A stretch of 7,082 bases of DNA from Lachnospiraceae bacterium (GCA_009774655.1 VSOD01000220.1:1-7082), one strand, 5' to 3'. Shown: positions 1 to 5,198, counted from the stretch's first letter. Translations and numbers: made by a program. Notes: generated from the sequence alone by a model not told the origin.

Positions 1-41
1 GGTTTTTACCACGTCCAGCGGCAGAAACGGAGGAATAAAGT

Positions 42-80
42 ATGATCTACAGCAAAACAGACAGGGAGGTGCAGATATGA
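42..80 (+). CDS. Possible 12-codon leader ORF, ATGA-overlapped with the next gene
   Basis: The short frame encodes MIYSKTDREVQI. A Shine-Dalgarno-like GGAGGAA (29-35) lies ahead of its ATG, and its TGA (78-80) overlaps the ATG of the following gene (77-79) as ATGA, the usual layout for translational coupling. The own ribosome site of the next gene (63-70) lies inside it. A second frame entering from the window edge also stops at 43-45, overlapping this ATG the same way, so it could be the tail of an upstream gene. I do not recognise the peptide. It may be a leader peptide, a small protein, or chance in a purine-rich stretch. Confidence 0.3.
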   Translation: MIYSKTDREVQI

Positions 81-958
81 GCATAACCTATCCATCCGCC
101 ATCAGTCATCCCGCATCGTTACCCGCAAAACCCACCGCAGCCAAAGCGGCAGAATCCGCCAGGGCCACCGGCCAGACGGCAGGATCCACCAGGGCCGGCG
201 ACAGCACCGGCAGCTTTCGCGAACTCGTGGAGGAAAGCGTCGTGGATGCCTACAAGAGAAAGCATCCTGACCACGCCAGCCATGTGGACCAACAGCTGCG
301 GGCCGGCCAGGCGGTGCGGGATAAGAACGGCGCCGGCGTCTCCACCCAAGACATGACGATGGCCGAATACCAGGCCTGGTTCTATGCCCTGTTAGATACG
401 ATCCCTTACGATCCCACAAGGGTCAACGATACAACTACCATCTCCATCTCCGACAGAGGCTGGGAGCAGATGCGCAAAGATCCCGACTATGAAGCATGGA
501 TCCTGGGGTATTTCGTGGAGGACAGATCCGTCCATAATCCCTTCTTCGGCTGGGGCAACAATGAGGGCTGCGTCATCTTCGAGCGCTTCGGCGCTTCCAT
601 AGAAGAACACCGCGGAGACGGCTTCAACAAAGCCGCGCTGAAAGGCAGCAAACCGGATGATGATGACGATGACGACGAAGAAGACTGGTGGATCAAGCGC
701 CATAAAAGAATGAAGAAGCTGCTGAAAGAGCAGGTAGAACGCGATATGAAAAGAGATGCCGCCAGACGCTCCGCTTTACAGGAGGAATTCACACGGCAGC
801 ATTATATCAGCAGCCGTCGCCAGCACAGCTTCCTCACCGCCGGAATTCCCAACACCCCCGGCGACCCGCTCCCGCAAAATCCTGCCTCCTCCATGACGGC
901 AGCCCTTGCCTATGACAGCATTCTGGATCTGTTTGGCAGTGGTATGGGAGACGTATAA
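77..958 (+). CDS. Hypothetical protein, Lachnospiraceae-type, with acidic run and basic helix
   Basis: I cannot assign a function to this 293-residue protein. The start is set by AGGGAGGT (63-70) six bases before the ATG; the frame is open to the window edge, so a longer form cannot be excluded. There is no signal peptide or membrane segment, so it is probably cytoplasmic. Residues 1-47 are rich in Ala, Thr, Ser and Gly and look disordered, with a weak 10-residue repeat (26-45). Residues 48-190 look like a folded domain with many aromatic residues, including a stretch rich in Tyr, Asp and Pro near 98-116 and an FFGWG segment at 156-160. D194-D200 plus EED (201-203) form an acidic run, followed by WW and a Lys/Arg/Glu-rich amphipathic helix (about 207-240), possibly a coiled coil. 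The tail is again low in complexity. From memory, similar unnamed proteins occur in Lachnospiraceae genomes. Codon use is GC-rich at third positions and supports real coding; the minus-strand frames inside it are shadows. Confidence 0.85.
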   Translation: MSITYPSAISHPASLPAKPTAAKAAESARATGQTAGSTRAGDSTGSFRELVEESVVDAYKRKHPDHASHVDQQLRAGQAVRDKNGAGVSTQDMTMAEYQAWFYALLDTIPYDPTRVNDTTTISISDRGWEQMRKDPDYEAWILGYFVEDRSVHNPFFGWGNNEGCVIFERFGASIEEHRGDGFNKAALKGSKPDDDDDDDEEDWWIKRHKRMKKLLKEQVERDMKRDAARRSALQEEFTRQHYISSRRQHSFLTAGIPNTPGDPLPQNPASSMTAALAYDSILDLFGSGMGDV

Positions 959-967
959 CGTATACGG

Positions 968-1002
968 ACAGGGAACCAGACCGGCAATGCCGCTGGTTCC
1001 TG
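968..1002 (+). terminator. Strong hairpin after the hypothetical gene, no U-tract
   Basis: GGAACCAG (972-979) pairs perfectly with CTGGTTCC (993-1000). A second stem, CGGC (982-985) with GCCG (989-992), closes an AAT loop after a two-base bulge, and CAG/CTG can extend the base across one bulged G. It starts 10 bases after the stop codon, which suits a transcript end, but the following bases (TGCGTATTAA) are not a U-tract. It may be an atypical terminator or a 3' RNA-stabilising hairpin, and as an inverted repeat it could serve both converging transcripts. Confidence 0.4.
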
Positions 1003-1141
1003 CGTATTAAAGGTACATCCCTGTCAAAAGAATGTCCCGCATAAAACTGCGCTCCTTTTTTCATACCGGTTAACCGGCGCGGATACAATATAAGGAAAAT
1101 AAGACGCATACAGCAAATTACAGCTCGCTATATACGTGATA

Positions 1142-1900
1142 TTACAACCCCATCTTCCCCAAAATCCCTTCCACACTTACACCCGGATGGGTCAGATACA
1201 GCCGGCAGATTTGATCCGCCAACTCTTCGCTGATGCCGTTCCTGGCCGCGATCTTATCCGCTGGCAGCTTCTTATCCGTATCGCGCATGACTGCCCTGAC
1301 CAGCTTCTGCATGTCCCGGCCCGTCAGTTCACATGCCGGATCCGTCCCGACATCCTCCCTGCTGTCACAGGCATCGTCTTTGCCGCCTGCGCCCCGGAGT
1401 ATTCTACCCTTTGGCTGTTTTGGGCCGTCTTTGCTCTTCTTCGCCTGACGGGCAATCTCTATCTTCTCCACCCGCAGCAGGCGTCCATCCTCAATCTCCA
1501 GCAGGGCGAAAGTAATCGACTGACCAAACCTTACGGGGCCGCAGCTTCCGGGATTCAGATACAGCAGGCCGTCAATGCGTTTTTCCTCATATTTATGAGA
1601 ATGACCGTATATCATGACATCAATGCCGCTTACGTCCTTCGGCAGATACTTCTTGTTGTGCACCACAAAAAAATGAACGCCGTACAGTTCAATCGACAAA
1701 GTCTCCGGTAAATCCGCCGCCCATTCCTTATCATTATTGCCCCGCACCGCATAGGTTGGAGCAATCCCGCGAAGAGCCGACAGTATTTCAGGACTGTTAA
1801 TATCACCGCCGTGCAGAATCGCCTCACAGCCGCGAAGCGTCTCCTCCACCTCCCGGCGAAGCATTCCATGTGTATCTGAGATCACCCCTATTTTGTGCAT
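1142..1900 (-). CDS. YfcE/MJ0936-type metallophosphoesterase with C-terminal extension
   Basis: The predicted enzyme is a cytoplasmic, metal-dependent phosphodiesterase of the calcineurin-like superfamily. Residues 1-150 carry the motif series in order: D9-T-H11, G32-D33, G54-N55-N56-D57, H81, and G99-H100-S-H102. These are the expected ligands of a two-metal centre (Mn or similar). The natural substrate of this family is not settled. Single-domain family members are about 165-185 residues; this one has 252. The extra part is a charged linker (about 152-195) and a helical region (196-252) ending in a segment that looks like a helix-turn-helix or small three-helix domain (213-252, around NGISEELADQICRLY). 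I have the impression that relatives in Lachnospiraceae share this tail. The start is supported by GGAGA (1908-1912) seven bases upstream. It lies 121 bases after the deacetylase stop; a TATAAT at 1948-1953 in that gap suggests its own promoter, though co-transcription is possible. It converges with the hypothetical gene on the other strand. Confidence 0.9.
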   Translation of the reverse strand: MHKIGVISDTHGMLRREVEETLRGCEAILHGGDINSPEILSALRGIAPTYAVRGNNDKEWAADLPETLSIELYGVHFFVVHNKKYLPKDVSGIDVMIYGHSHKYEEKRIDGLLYLNPGSCGPVRFGQSITFALLEIEDGRLLRVEKIEIARQAKKSKDGPKQPKGRILRGAGGKDDACDSREDVGTDPACELTGRDMQKLVRAVMRDTDKKLPADKIAARNGISEELADQICRLYLTHPGVSVEGILGKMGL

Positions 1901-1947
1901 GGTACGTTCTCCACATTCTCCTGCGAAAGCTTTATTATTTCCGCCGT

Positions 1948-1953
1948 ATTATA
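1948..1953 (-). promoter_or_regulatory. Candidate -10 box for the metallophosphoesterase gene
   Basis: The minus strand reads a perfect TATAAT here, which would start transcription near 1940 and give a leader of about 40 bases containing the ribosome site. No good -35 hexamer lies 16-18 bases upstream, so this is either a weak or activated promoter or an AT-rich coincidence. Confidence 0.4.
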
Positions 1954-2021
1954 TTAGAAATTTCGTTTACTATACTTATTGCCCCACCGGCTTGTTTCTC
2001 TACTGCCTTATCAGCCGGCTG

Positions 2022-3098
2022 TCAGGACCCATACACCAGTTCCGACAGCGGTCGAAACGTATATCCCATCTCTTCCCACTTCGTCAACAGCTCGTCCAGA
2101 ATTTCCCCGTTGGTTCGAGACGTATTATGTAAAAGCACAACCGCGCCGGGATGCACCCGCCCCGTCAGCTTGGAAAACGCCTCCTCGTGGCCGGGCTGGT
2201 TGTCCTGATCCCAGTCCACATAGGCCAGGCTCCAGAATATCGTGTGATACCCCATCTCCTGTGCCATCCGCAGGTTCTCCACATTGCATTTGCCCTGAGG
2301 CGGACGATAATAAGGAGACAGCTCCGTACCGGTAATCTCCAGAAAAAGCGCCGCTACGTCATCCAACTCTTTGCGGAATGCCTCCTGATCGGAAATAGCG
2401 GGCATATCCGGATGATGGTAAGTATGATTGCCGACCGTATGACCTTCCTCTACCATGCGCTTCACCAGCTCGGGCGCCGTCTCCAGAAAATGCCCTACCA
2501 CGAAAAATGTGGCCTGCACGTCATGTTTCTTTAAAGCATCCAGAATCGGTTCCGTATTGCCGTTCTCATAGCCGCAGTCAAAGGTAAGATAGATCACTTT
2601 CTCGTCATCGCTGCCCACGTAATAGGCATCATACCATGCAAGATCCTCCGACGATGCATTGCCCACAGACTGTGTCCCAGGCTCCCCGAAGGACAGGCCC
2701 CAGTCCTCCGAGGCCAGTGTAAGCTGCCATCCTGCCGGCGGTTCCTTCTTCCTGCTTTGCGGCTGCCGTTCTTTTTCCTCGTTCATCTGCCCTGTCTGCT
2801 CAGATTCCCGTGCCTGTACATCGACCCCTGCCGTATGCTCAGATTCCTGCACCTTCGCGACATCTGCTGCCGCCTGCTCCGCCTCTTTCTCCGCCTGTTC
2901 CTCTTCCTGCACCTGCGCGGCGACCCCTGCCGCCTGCGCGGCCTCTTTCTCCGTCTGTCCCGTCTCCTGCACATGCGCGACATCTGCTGCTGTCTGCTCC
3001 GCTTCTTTCCCCGTCTGTCCACATCCCGCCAGCGACACAGCAGTCAACACCGCCAGAACACCCGCCGTCTTTCTCACACCATCTCTTTTTCTGCTCAT
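2022..3098 (-). CDS. pdaA: PdaA-like polysaccharide deacetylase, lipoprotein
   Basis: This is a predicted carbohydrate-esterase family 4 (NodB fold) peptidoglycan de-N-acetylase of the PdaA type. In Bacillus, PdaA removes the acetyl group from muramic acid on the way to the muramic delta-lactam of spore cortex. The N-terminus is a lipoprotein signal: basic residues, a hydrophobic stretch (11-24), and a lipobox L23-A-G-C26, so the mature protein should sit on the outer face of the membrane. Residues 27-99 are a repeat-built linker. The catalytic domain spans about 160-355: TFDCGYENG (172-180), H225-x3-H229, RPPQG (265-269), VDWDQDN (294-300) and LLH324. D174 is the likely base and the two histidines the metal ligands. 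C175 replaces the second Asp of the usual TFDDG; Bacillus PdaA also lacks it (Asn), which supports this assignment. The start has AGGAG (3108-3112) nine bases upstream. A -10 box and 11-bp repeats lie upstream. A lipoprotein anchor may mean a vegetative wall role instead of a strictly sporulation one; that is inference. Confidence 0.88.
   Translation of the reverse strand: MSRKRDGVRKTAGVLAVLTAVSLAGCGQTGKEAEQTAADVAHVQETGQTEKEAAQAAGVAAQVQEEEQAEKEAEQAAADVAKVQESEHTAGVDVQARESEQTGQMNEEKERQPQSRKKEPPAGWQLTLASEDWGLSFGEPGTQSVGNASSEDLAWYDAYYVGSDDEKVIYLTFDCGYENGNTEPILDALKKHDVQATFFVVGHFLETAPELVKRMVEEGHTVGNHTYHHPDMPAISDQEAFRKELDDVAALFLEITGTELSPYYRPPQGKCNVENLRMAQEMGYHTIFWSLAYVDWDQDNQPGHEEAFSKLTGRVHPGAVVLLHNTSRTNGEILDELLTKWEEMGYTFRPLSELVYGS
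2802..3020 (-). repeat. 60-bp tandem repeat encoding the deacetylase linker, about 3.7 copies
   Basis: Three complete in-frame copies of a 60-bp unit lie at 2961-3020, 2901-2960 and 2841-2900, with a shortened fourth copy at 2802-2840 that lacks seven codons in its middle. Each encodes 20 residues of the pattern (G/E)Q(T/A)-KEA-Q-A(A)-V-A-VQE, rich in Ala, Glu, Gln and Lys, so the linker is probably an extended, highly charged helix or a flexible stalk between the lipid anchor and the catalytic domain. The copies differ at scattered positions, so the array is not a very recent expansion. The multiple-of-three unit keeps every frame open, which explains the Cys/Ser-rich phantom frame on the other strand. 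Confidence 0.9.
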
Positions 3099-3143
3099 GA
3101 TACAACGCTCCTGTTTCTTTTGTAGTTTTCAAATCCTAATCCT

Positions 3144-3149
3144 ATTCTA
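3144..3149 (-). promoter_or_regulatory. pdaA: Candidate -10 box for the deacetylase gene
   Basis: TAGAAT on the minus strand is one base from the TATAAT consensus and would start a transcript near 3137 with a leader of about 39 bases. The -35 position (GCAACT at 17 bases) does not resemble TTGACA; the 11-bp repeat array occupies it instead. That is the pattern expected of a promoter that depends on an activator. Confidence 0.45.
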
Positions 3150-3158
3150 CAGGGTCAT

Positions 3159-3198
3159 TGCATCAAAGTTGCATCATATCTGCATCAACTCTGCATCA
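3159..3198 (-). promoter_or_regulatory. Four 7-bp direct repeats at exact 11-bp period (PHO-box-like operator)
   Basis: TGATGCA, read on the minus strand, occurs four times at 3192-3198, 3181-3187, 3170-3176 and 3159-3165. All seven bases are identical in every copy, separated each time by a different 4-base spacer, so the period is exactly one helical turn plus a fraction (11 bp). OmpR/PhoB-family response regulators bind 7-bp direct repeats with 4-bp spacers in the same way, and the PHO box of Escherichia coli sits about 10 bp upstream of the -10. Here the last repeat ends 9 bp before the candidate -10 of the deacetylase gene. The geometry is seen; the identity of the binding protein is inference. 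Confidence 0.55.
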
Positions 3199-3206
3199 TC
3201 TTCCGG

Positions 3207-3419
3207 TCACGGGGTCTCATCCGTCTCCCAGACAATCGTCTCCCCGCTGACTGTACCCAGACTGCGCACATACTCCTCGATCGCTCCGGCCGGCGAAACC
3301 TCCGTCTTCGTGGCAGTAATTCCATCCATCACCGGCATCATGATATCCACGATGATCACGTCAAAAGTACCCGGCGGATTCCTTTCTTTCAACTCCTGCA
3401 AGATCCTCTCTTCACTCAT
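3207..3419 (-). pseudogene. Response-regulator receiver-domain fragment
   Basis: The 70-codon frame contains a clear receiver-domain core, FDVIIVDIMMPVMDGI (19-34), with the phosphoacceptor at D25 in the usual D-x-M-M-P-x-M-D-G setting. An intact receiver domain is about 120 residues and is normally followed by an output domain. Here the frame leaves the family after K38 and ends at residue 70 with no switch Thr/Ser, no conserved Lys and no output domain. Upstream the same frame stays open to a TGA at 3489-3491 and includes an Asp-Asp pair 43 residues before D25, close to the spacing of the acidic pocket in intact receivers, but without the first beta strand. The Shine-Dalgarno match (GAGAG) is weak and no promoter is visible between it and the terminator at 3464. 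I read it as a decayed remnant. A small expressed REC-like protein is possible, because the downstream codons still look coding. Confidence 0.5.
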
Positions 3420-3463
3420 ATAAATCTCTCTGACAAACCCCTTCTCTTCCGCAACAGATGCGC

Positions 3464-3520
3464 AAAAAATAAAATCATCCGAAGATGTTCACGGCATATT
3501 CTTAAACATCTTCGGATGAT
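3464..3520 (-). terminator. Rho-independent terminator, 16-bp perfect stem
   Basis: The arms 3505-3520 and 3474-3489 are a perfect 16-bp inverted repeat with a 15-base loop. On the minus strand it is followed by TTTATTTTTT (3473-3464), so the direction is unambiguous. It lies 155 bases after the stop of the EAL gene and would end both that transcript and any short RNA started at the promoter near 3618-3646. Confidence 0.88.
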
Positions 3521-3611
3521 CCATAAAATTATGTTTCCTTCATTCCTATATTAAGACGAATTCGCGACGAAATGACCGGATAAATTCCAAGAATACCCCT
3601 CTGTAGATTCT
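3464..3611 (-). ncRNA. Candidate short transcript (about 148 nt), small RNA or leader/attenuator
   Basis: A promoter-like pair (TTGTAA, 17 bp, TAAAAT) and a strong terminator bracket this stretch, which contains no long frame. Near the 3' end an ATG (3522-3524) opens an 11-codon frame, MDHPKMFKNMP, stopping at 3489-3491. Most of that frame forms the first arm and loop of the terminator hairpin, so translating ribosomes could block hairpin formation. An AAGGA is about 11 bases before that ATG. It does not match a riboswitch class I recognise. The boundaries are predicted from the promoter and terminator only. Confidence 0.3.
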
Positions 3612-3617
3612 TTTATT

Positions 3618-3646
3618 ATTTTACCATAGGGCAATCCCTTTTACAA
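3618..3646 (-). promoter_or_regulatory. Sigma-A-type promoter candidate behind the EAL gene
   Basis: The minus strand reads TTGTAA (3641-3646), a 17-base spacer and TAAAAT (3618-3623). It lies in the gap after the EAL stop codon and points towards the terminator at 3464-3520. The region is AT-rich, which raises the chance of a random match. Confidence 0.45.
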
Positions 3647-3674
3647 TATTATATTCAGACGGACGCATTGGGTG

Positions 3675-4958
3675 TTACAGCAGCTGCAGCAGTTCCTCTT
3701 CCGGAAGCGGCTTCGCATAATAAAAGCCCTGAATGCGGTCCACGCCGGTCTCCCGTACCGTCTGTGCCTGCTGTGCGGTCTCAATCCCTTCCGCCACGAT
3801 CCTGTAATCATTCTCATGCATGAGCTGTGCCAGCAGGCTGATGGTTCTGCGTCCGTTGCGGCTGACGTCTATCATCCGTACCAGCGACTGGTCGAACTTG
3901 ATCACTTCAAAAGGCAGGGAAAACATACTGGACAGATTGGAATAGCCCGTTCCAAAATCATCCAGATAGAAACGGATTCCCTTTTCCTGCAGGCGCATCA
4001 TCGTCTTCTTTACTTCCTCAAAGTCGTCCGCAACCGTCCGCTCCGTGATCTCAATACGCAGTCTGCTGCCGGACAGCTGACAGTCCGCCAGCAGCGTTTC
4101 GATCCGGTCGATCAGCGTGACATCGGACACCTGCTGCCCTGTCAGATTAACAGATACCGTCTGCAGCTCCAGTTCCGGATGCGCTCCCAGAAAACGGCAC
4201 ACCTTCTCCAGCACGATCCAGCTGATCTGATCGATCAGTCCGTGCTCTTCCGCCATGGGGATGAACTCTCCCGGAGAAATAAACGTTCCCTGCCTGTCCC
4301 AGAGCCTGATCAACGATTCGGCAGAGACAAACCGCTCCTCTTTGCAGTCGTAGATCGGCTGATAATACATCCGGAAGGTCTTATGATCGATCGCATACCG
4401 GACTTCCTCCAGAACGTACTTCTGATGCTCCATGTCTCTTTTGATCTCCTCGTCAAAAAAGACCATGCCGTCCCTGCCCTTCTTCTCCAGCACCGTGATG
4501 CCGAAATTCATCTTGTCCAGAAGGTCATTCTCCGTATCTTCCGGGTCCAGAAAAAGATGGATCAGATACGTTTTCGCCAGAACCGTATGTTCCTGCCCTT
4601 CACAGGCCACCTGCCAGTTTTCCCCGAAACGGCTGTGAATACGGTTCACACACGCCTCCGCCTGCTGCCTGCTGCACGCCGGCCCAAGCAGCATCAGGCG
4701 TGAATTCGCTATACGGTATACTTGATACGCTTCGTCCAGTTCCGCAAGCCACATGGAAATATCCCGGATCAGCTGATCTCCCACCGTAATGCCGTACTTA
4801 CGGTTGACCTGCATCAGCCTTGACAGCTGTACCAGAACGATGTGACACTGCACTCTGCGCTTCCTGTATTCATTCACGTCGCCAAAAAACGTCATCCGGT
4901 CCATCAGGCCCGTCATCGAGTCATAGGTCGCTCCGATGCCTGAATATTGTTCCCCCAT
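3675..4958 (-). CDS. c-di-GMP phosphodiesterase: degenerate GGDEF plus EAL domain
   Basis: This predicted cytoplasmic enzyme hydrolyses cyclic di-GMP, lowering the second messenger that controls motility and surface attachment. I take the ATG at 4958 (427 residues) because AGGAGGA (4965-4971) precedes it by six bases; the longer frame from 5060 would begin inside the tRNA terminator. Residues about 11-170 follow the GGDEF fold, but the signature slot reads RIANSRLML (82-90), so cyclase activity should be lost; such domains often serve as GTP sensors or dimerisation parts. The EAL domain (about 182-427) has E214 (as ESL), N271, E303, D333-D334, K354, E390 and Q410, in almost the same spacing as the catalytic set of RocR, so it should be active. 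There is no membrane segment or N-terminal sensor domain, so its input signal is unknown. It appears to be a single-gene unit between two terminators. I saw no clear promoter; the leader contains a GC-rich palindrome (4997-5006). Confidence 0.92.
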   Translation of the reverse strand: MGEQYSGIGATYDSMTGLMDRMTFFGDVNEYRKRRVQCHIVLVQLSRLMQVNRKYGITVGDQLIRDISMWLAELDEAYQVYRIANSRLMLLGPACSRQQAEACVNRIHSRFGENWQVACEGQEHTVLAKTYLIHLFLDPEDTENDLLDKMNFGITVLEKKGRDGMVFFDEEIKRDMEHQKYVLEEVRYAIDHKTFRMYYQPIYDCKEERFVSAESLIRLWDRQGTFISPGEFIPMAEEHGLIDQISWIVLEKVCRFLGAHPELELQTVSVNLTGQQVSDVTLIDRIETLLADCQLSGSRLRIEITERTVADDFEEVKKTMMRLQEKGIRFYLDDFGTGYSNLSSMFSLPFEVIKFDQSLVRMIDVSRNGRRTISLLAQLMHENDYRIVAEGIETAQQAQTVRETGVDRIQGFYYAKPLPEEELLQLL

Positions 4959-4996
4959 CTGCTCTCCTCCTTTGTCTGTTGCCGTCCGTCTGCTGC

Positions 4997-5006
4997 GGAG
5001 CGCTCC
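4997..5006. repeat. 10-bp perfect palindrome in the leader of the EAL gene
   Basis: GGAGCGCTCC is its own reverse complement and lies 26 bases upstream of the ribosome site of the EAL gene. It could be an operator half-site pair or a small hairpin in the leader RNA. A 10-bp palindrome can also occur by chance. Confidence 0.3.
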
Positions 5007-5046
5007 CGGCTTTCCTCCTCTGTCCACAACACCTTTTCTATGAAAC

Positions 5047-5085
5047 AAAAAATGCCGCAAACCGCATCATATGAGGTTTCCAGCA
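5047..5085 (-). terminator. Rho-independent terminator of tRNA-Glu
   Basis: On the minus strand TGCTGGAAACC (5085-5075) pairs with GGTTTGCGGCA (5063-5053) over 11 positions with one G-G mismatch and one G-U pair, an 11-base loop, then TTTTTTGTTT (5052-5043). It starts 33 bases after the tRNA 3' end and separates the tRNA unit from the EAL gene. Confidence 0.75.
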
Positions 5086-5117
5086 CTTCTTAGGGTTGGG
5101 CTGTTATAAACAGTTAA

Positions 5118-5189
5118 CAGCTCGTAGGGGAATCGAACCCCTGTTTCCGCCGTGAGAGGGCGGCGTCTTGACCGCTTGACCAACGAGCC
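5118..5189 (-). tRNA. tRNA-Glu, anticodon CTC
   Basis: The 72-base gene folds as a full cloverleaf: acceptor GGCTCGT/ACGAGCT (first pair G-U), a three-pair D stem (GTC/GAC), anticodon stem CCGCC/GGCGG with loop CTCTCAC, a four-base variable loop, and T arm AGGGG-TTCGATT-CCCCT, with G as the discriminator base. The central loop bases CTC read the GAG codon. The sequence closely follows the usual Gram-positive tRNA-Glu. The 3' CCA is not encoded (GTTA follows), so it must be added after transcription. The CTC isoacceptor supplements the TTC form; GAG-rich genes in this window (EAL protein, deacetylase linker) are consistent with a use for it. It has its own promoter upstream and terminator downstream. 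Confidence 0.97.
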
Positions 5190-5198
5190 ATGTGTTTG

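Noticed and set aside
392..792. Minus-strand frames with poly-Ser or poly-Ile runs
   Set aside because: They are the antisense of the GAT/GAC run that encodes the acidic stretch of the plus-strand protein.
1136..1711. A 191-codon plus-strand frame
   Set aside because: It is antisense to the metallophosphoesterase, without a ribosome site or recognisable motif.
2802..3020. CRISPR array or minisatellite outside genes
   Set aside because: The 60-bp units are contiguous, in frame and have no unique spacers; they encode a linker.
2659..3423. A 254-codon plus-strand frame rich in Cys and Ser with apparent repeats
   Set aside because: It is antisense to the deacetylase gene. The 60-bp tandem repeat keeps all frames open, and the real reading has a lipobox and all NodB motifs.
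3489..3491. Selenocysteine or read-through TGA joining the 11-codon ORF to the receiver frame
   Set aside because: The frames do line up, but the hairpin after the TGA ends in a U-tract and reads as a terminator, and nothing around it suggests a Sec protein.
3464..3611. c-di-GMP riboswitch near the EAL gene
   Set aside because: I saw neither the conserved GGUCACGCAC-like start nor the paired stems of the GEMM classes here or in the leader at 4959-5046.
3672..4703. A 343-codon plus-strand frame
   Set aside because: It is the shadow of the EAL gene; its residues resemble no family, while the minus strand shows a full catalytic set.
4959..5060. N-terminal extension of the EAL protein to an ATG at 5060 (34 extra residues)
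   Set aside because: That ATG lies within the tRNA terminator stem and has no ribosome site, whereas the ATG at 4958 has AGGAGGA six bases upstream.
5118..5189. tRNA 3' end as an integration (att) site
   Set aside because: No integrase, and no repeat of the tRNA 3' part elsewhere in the window.
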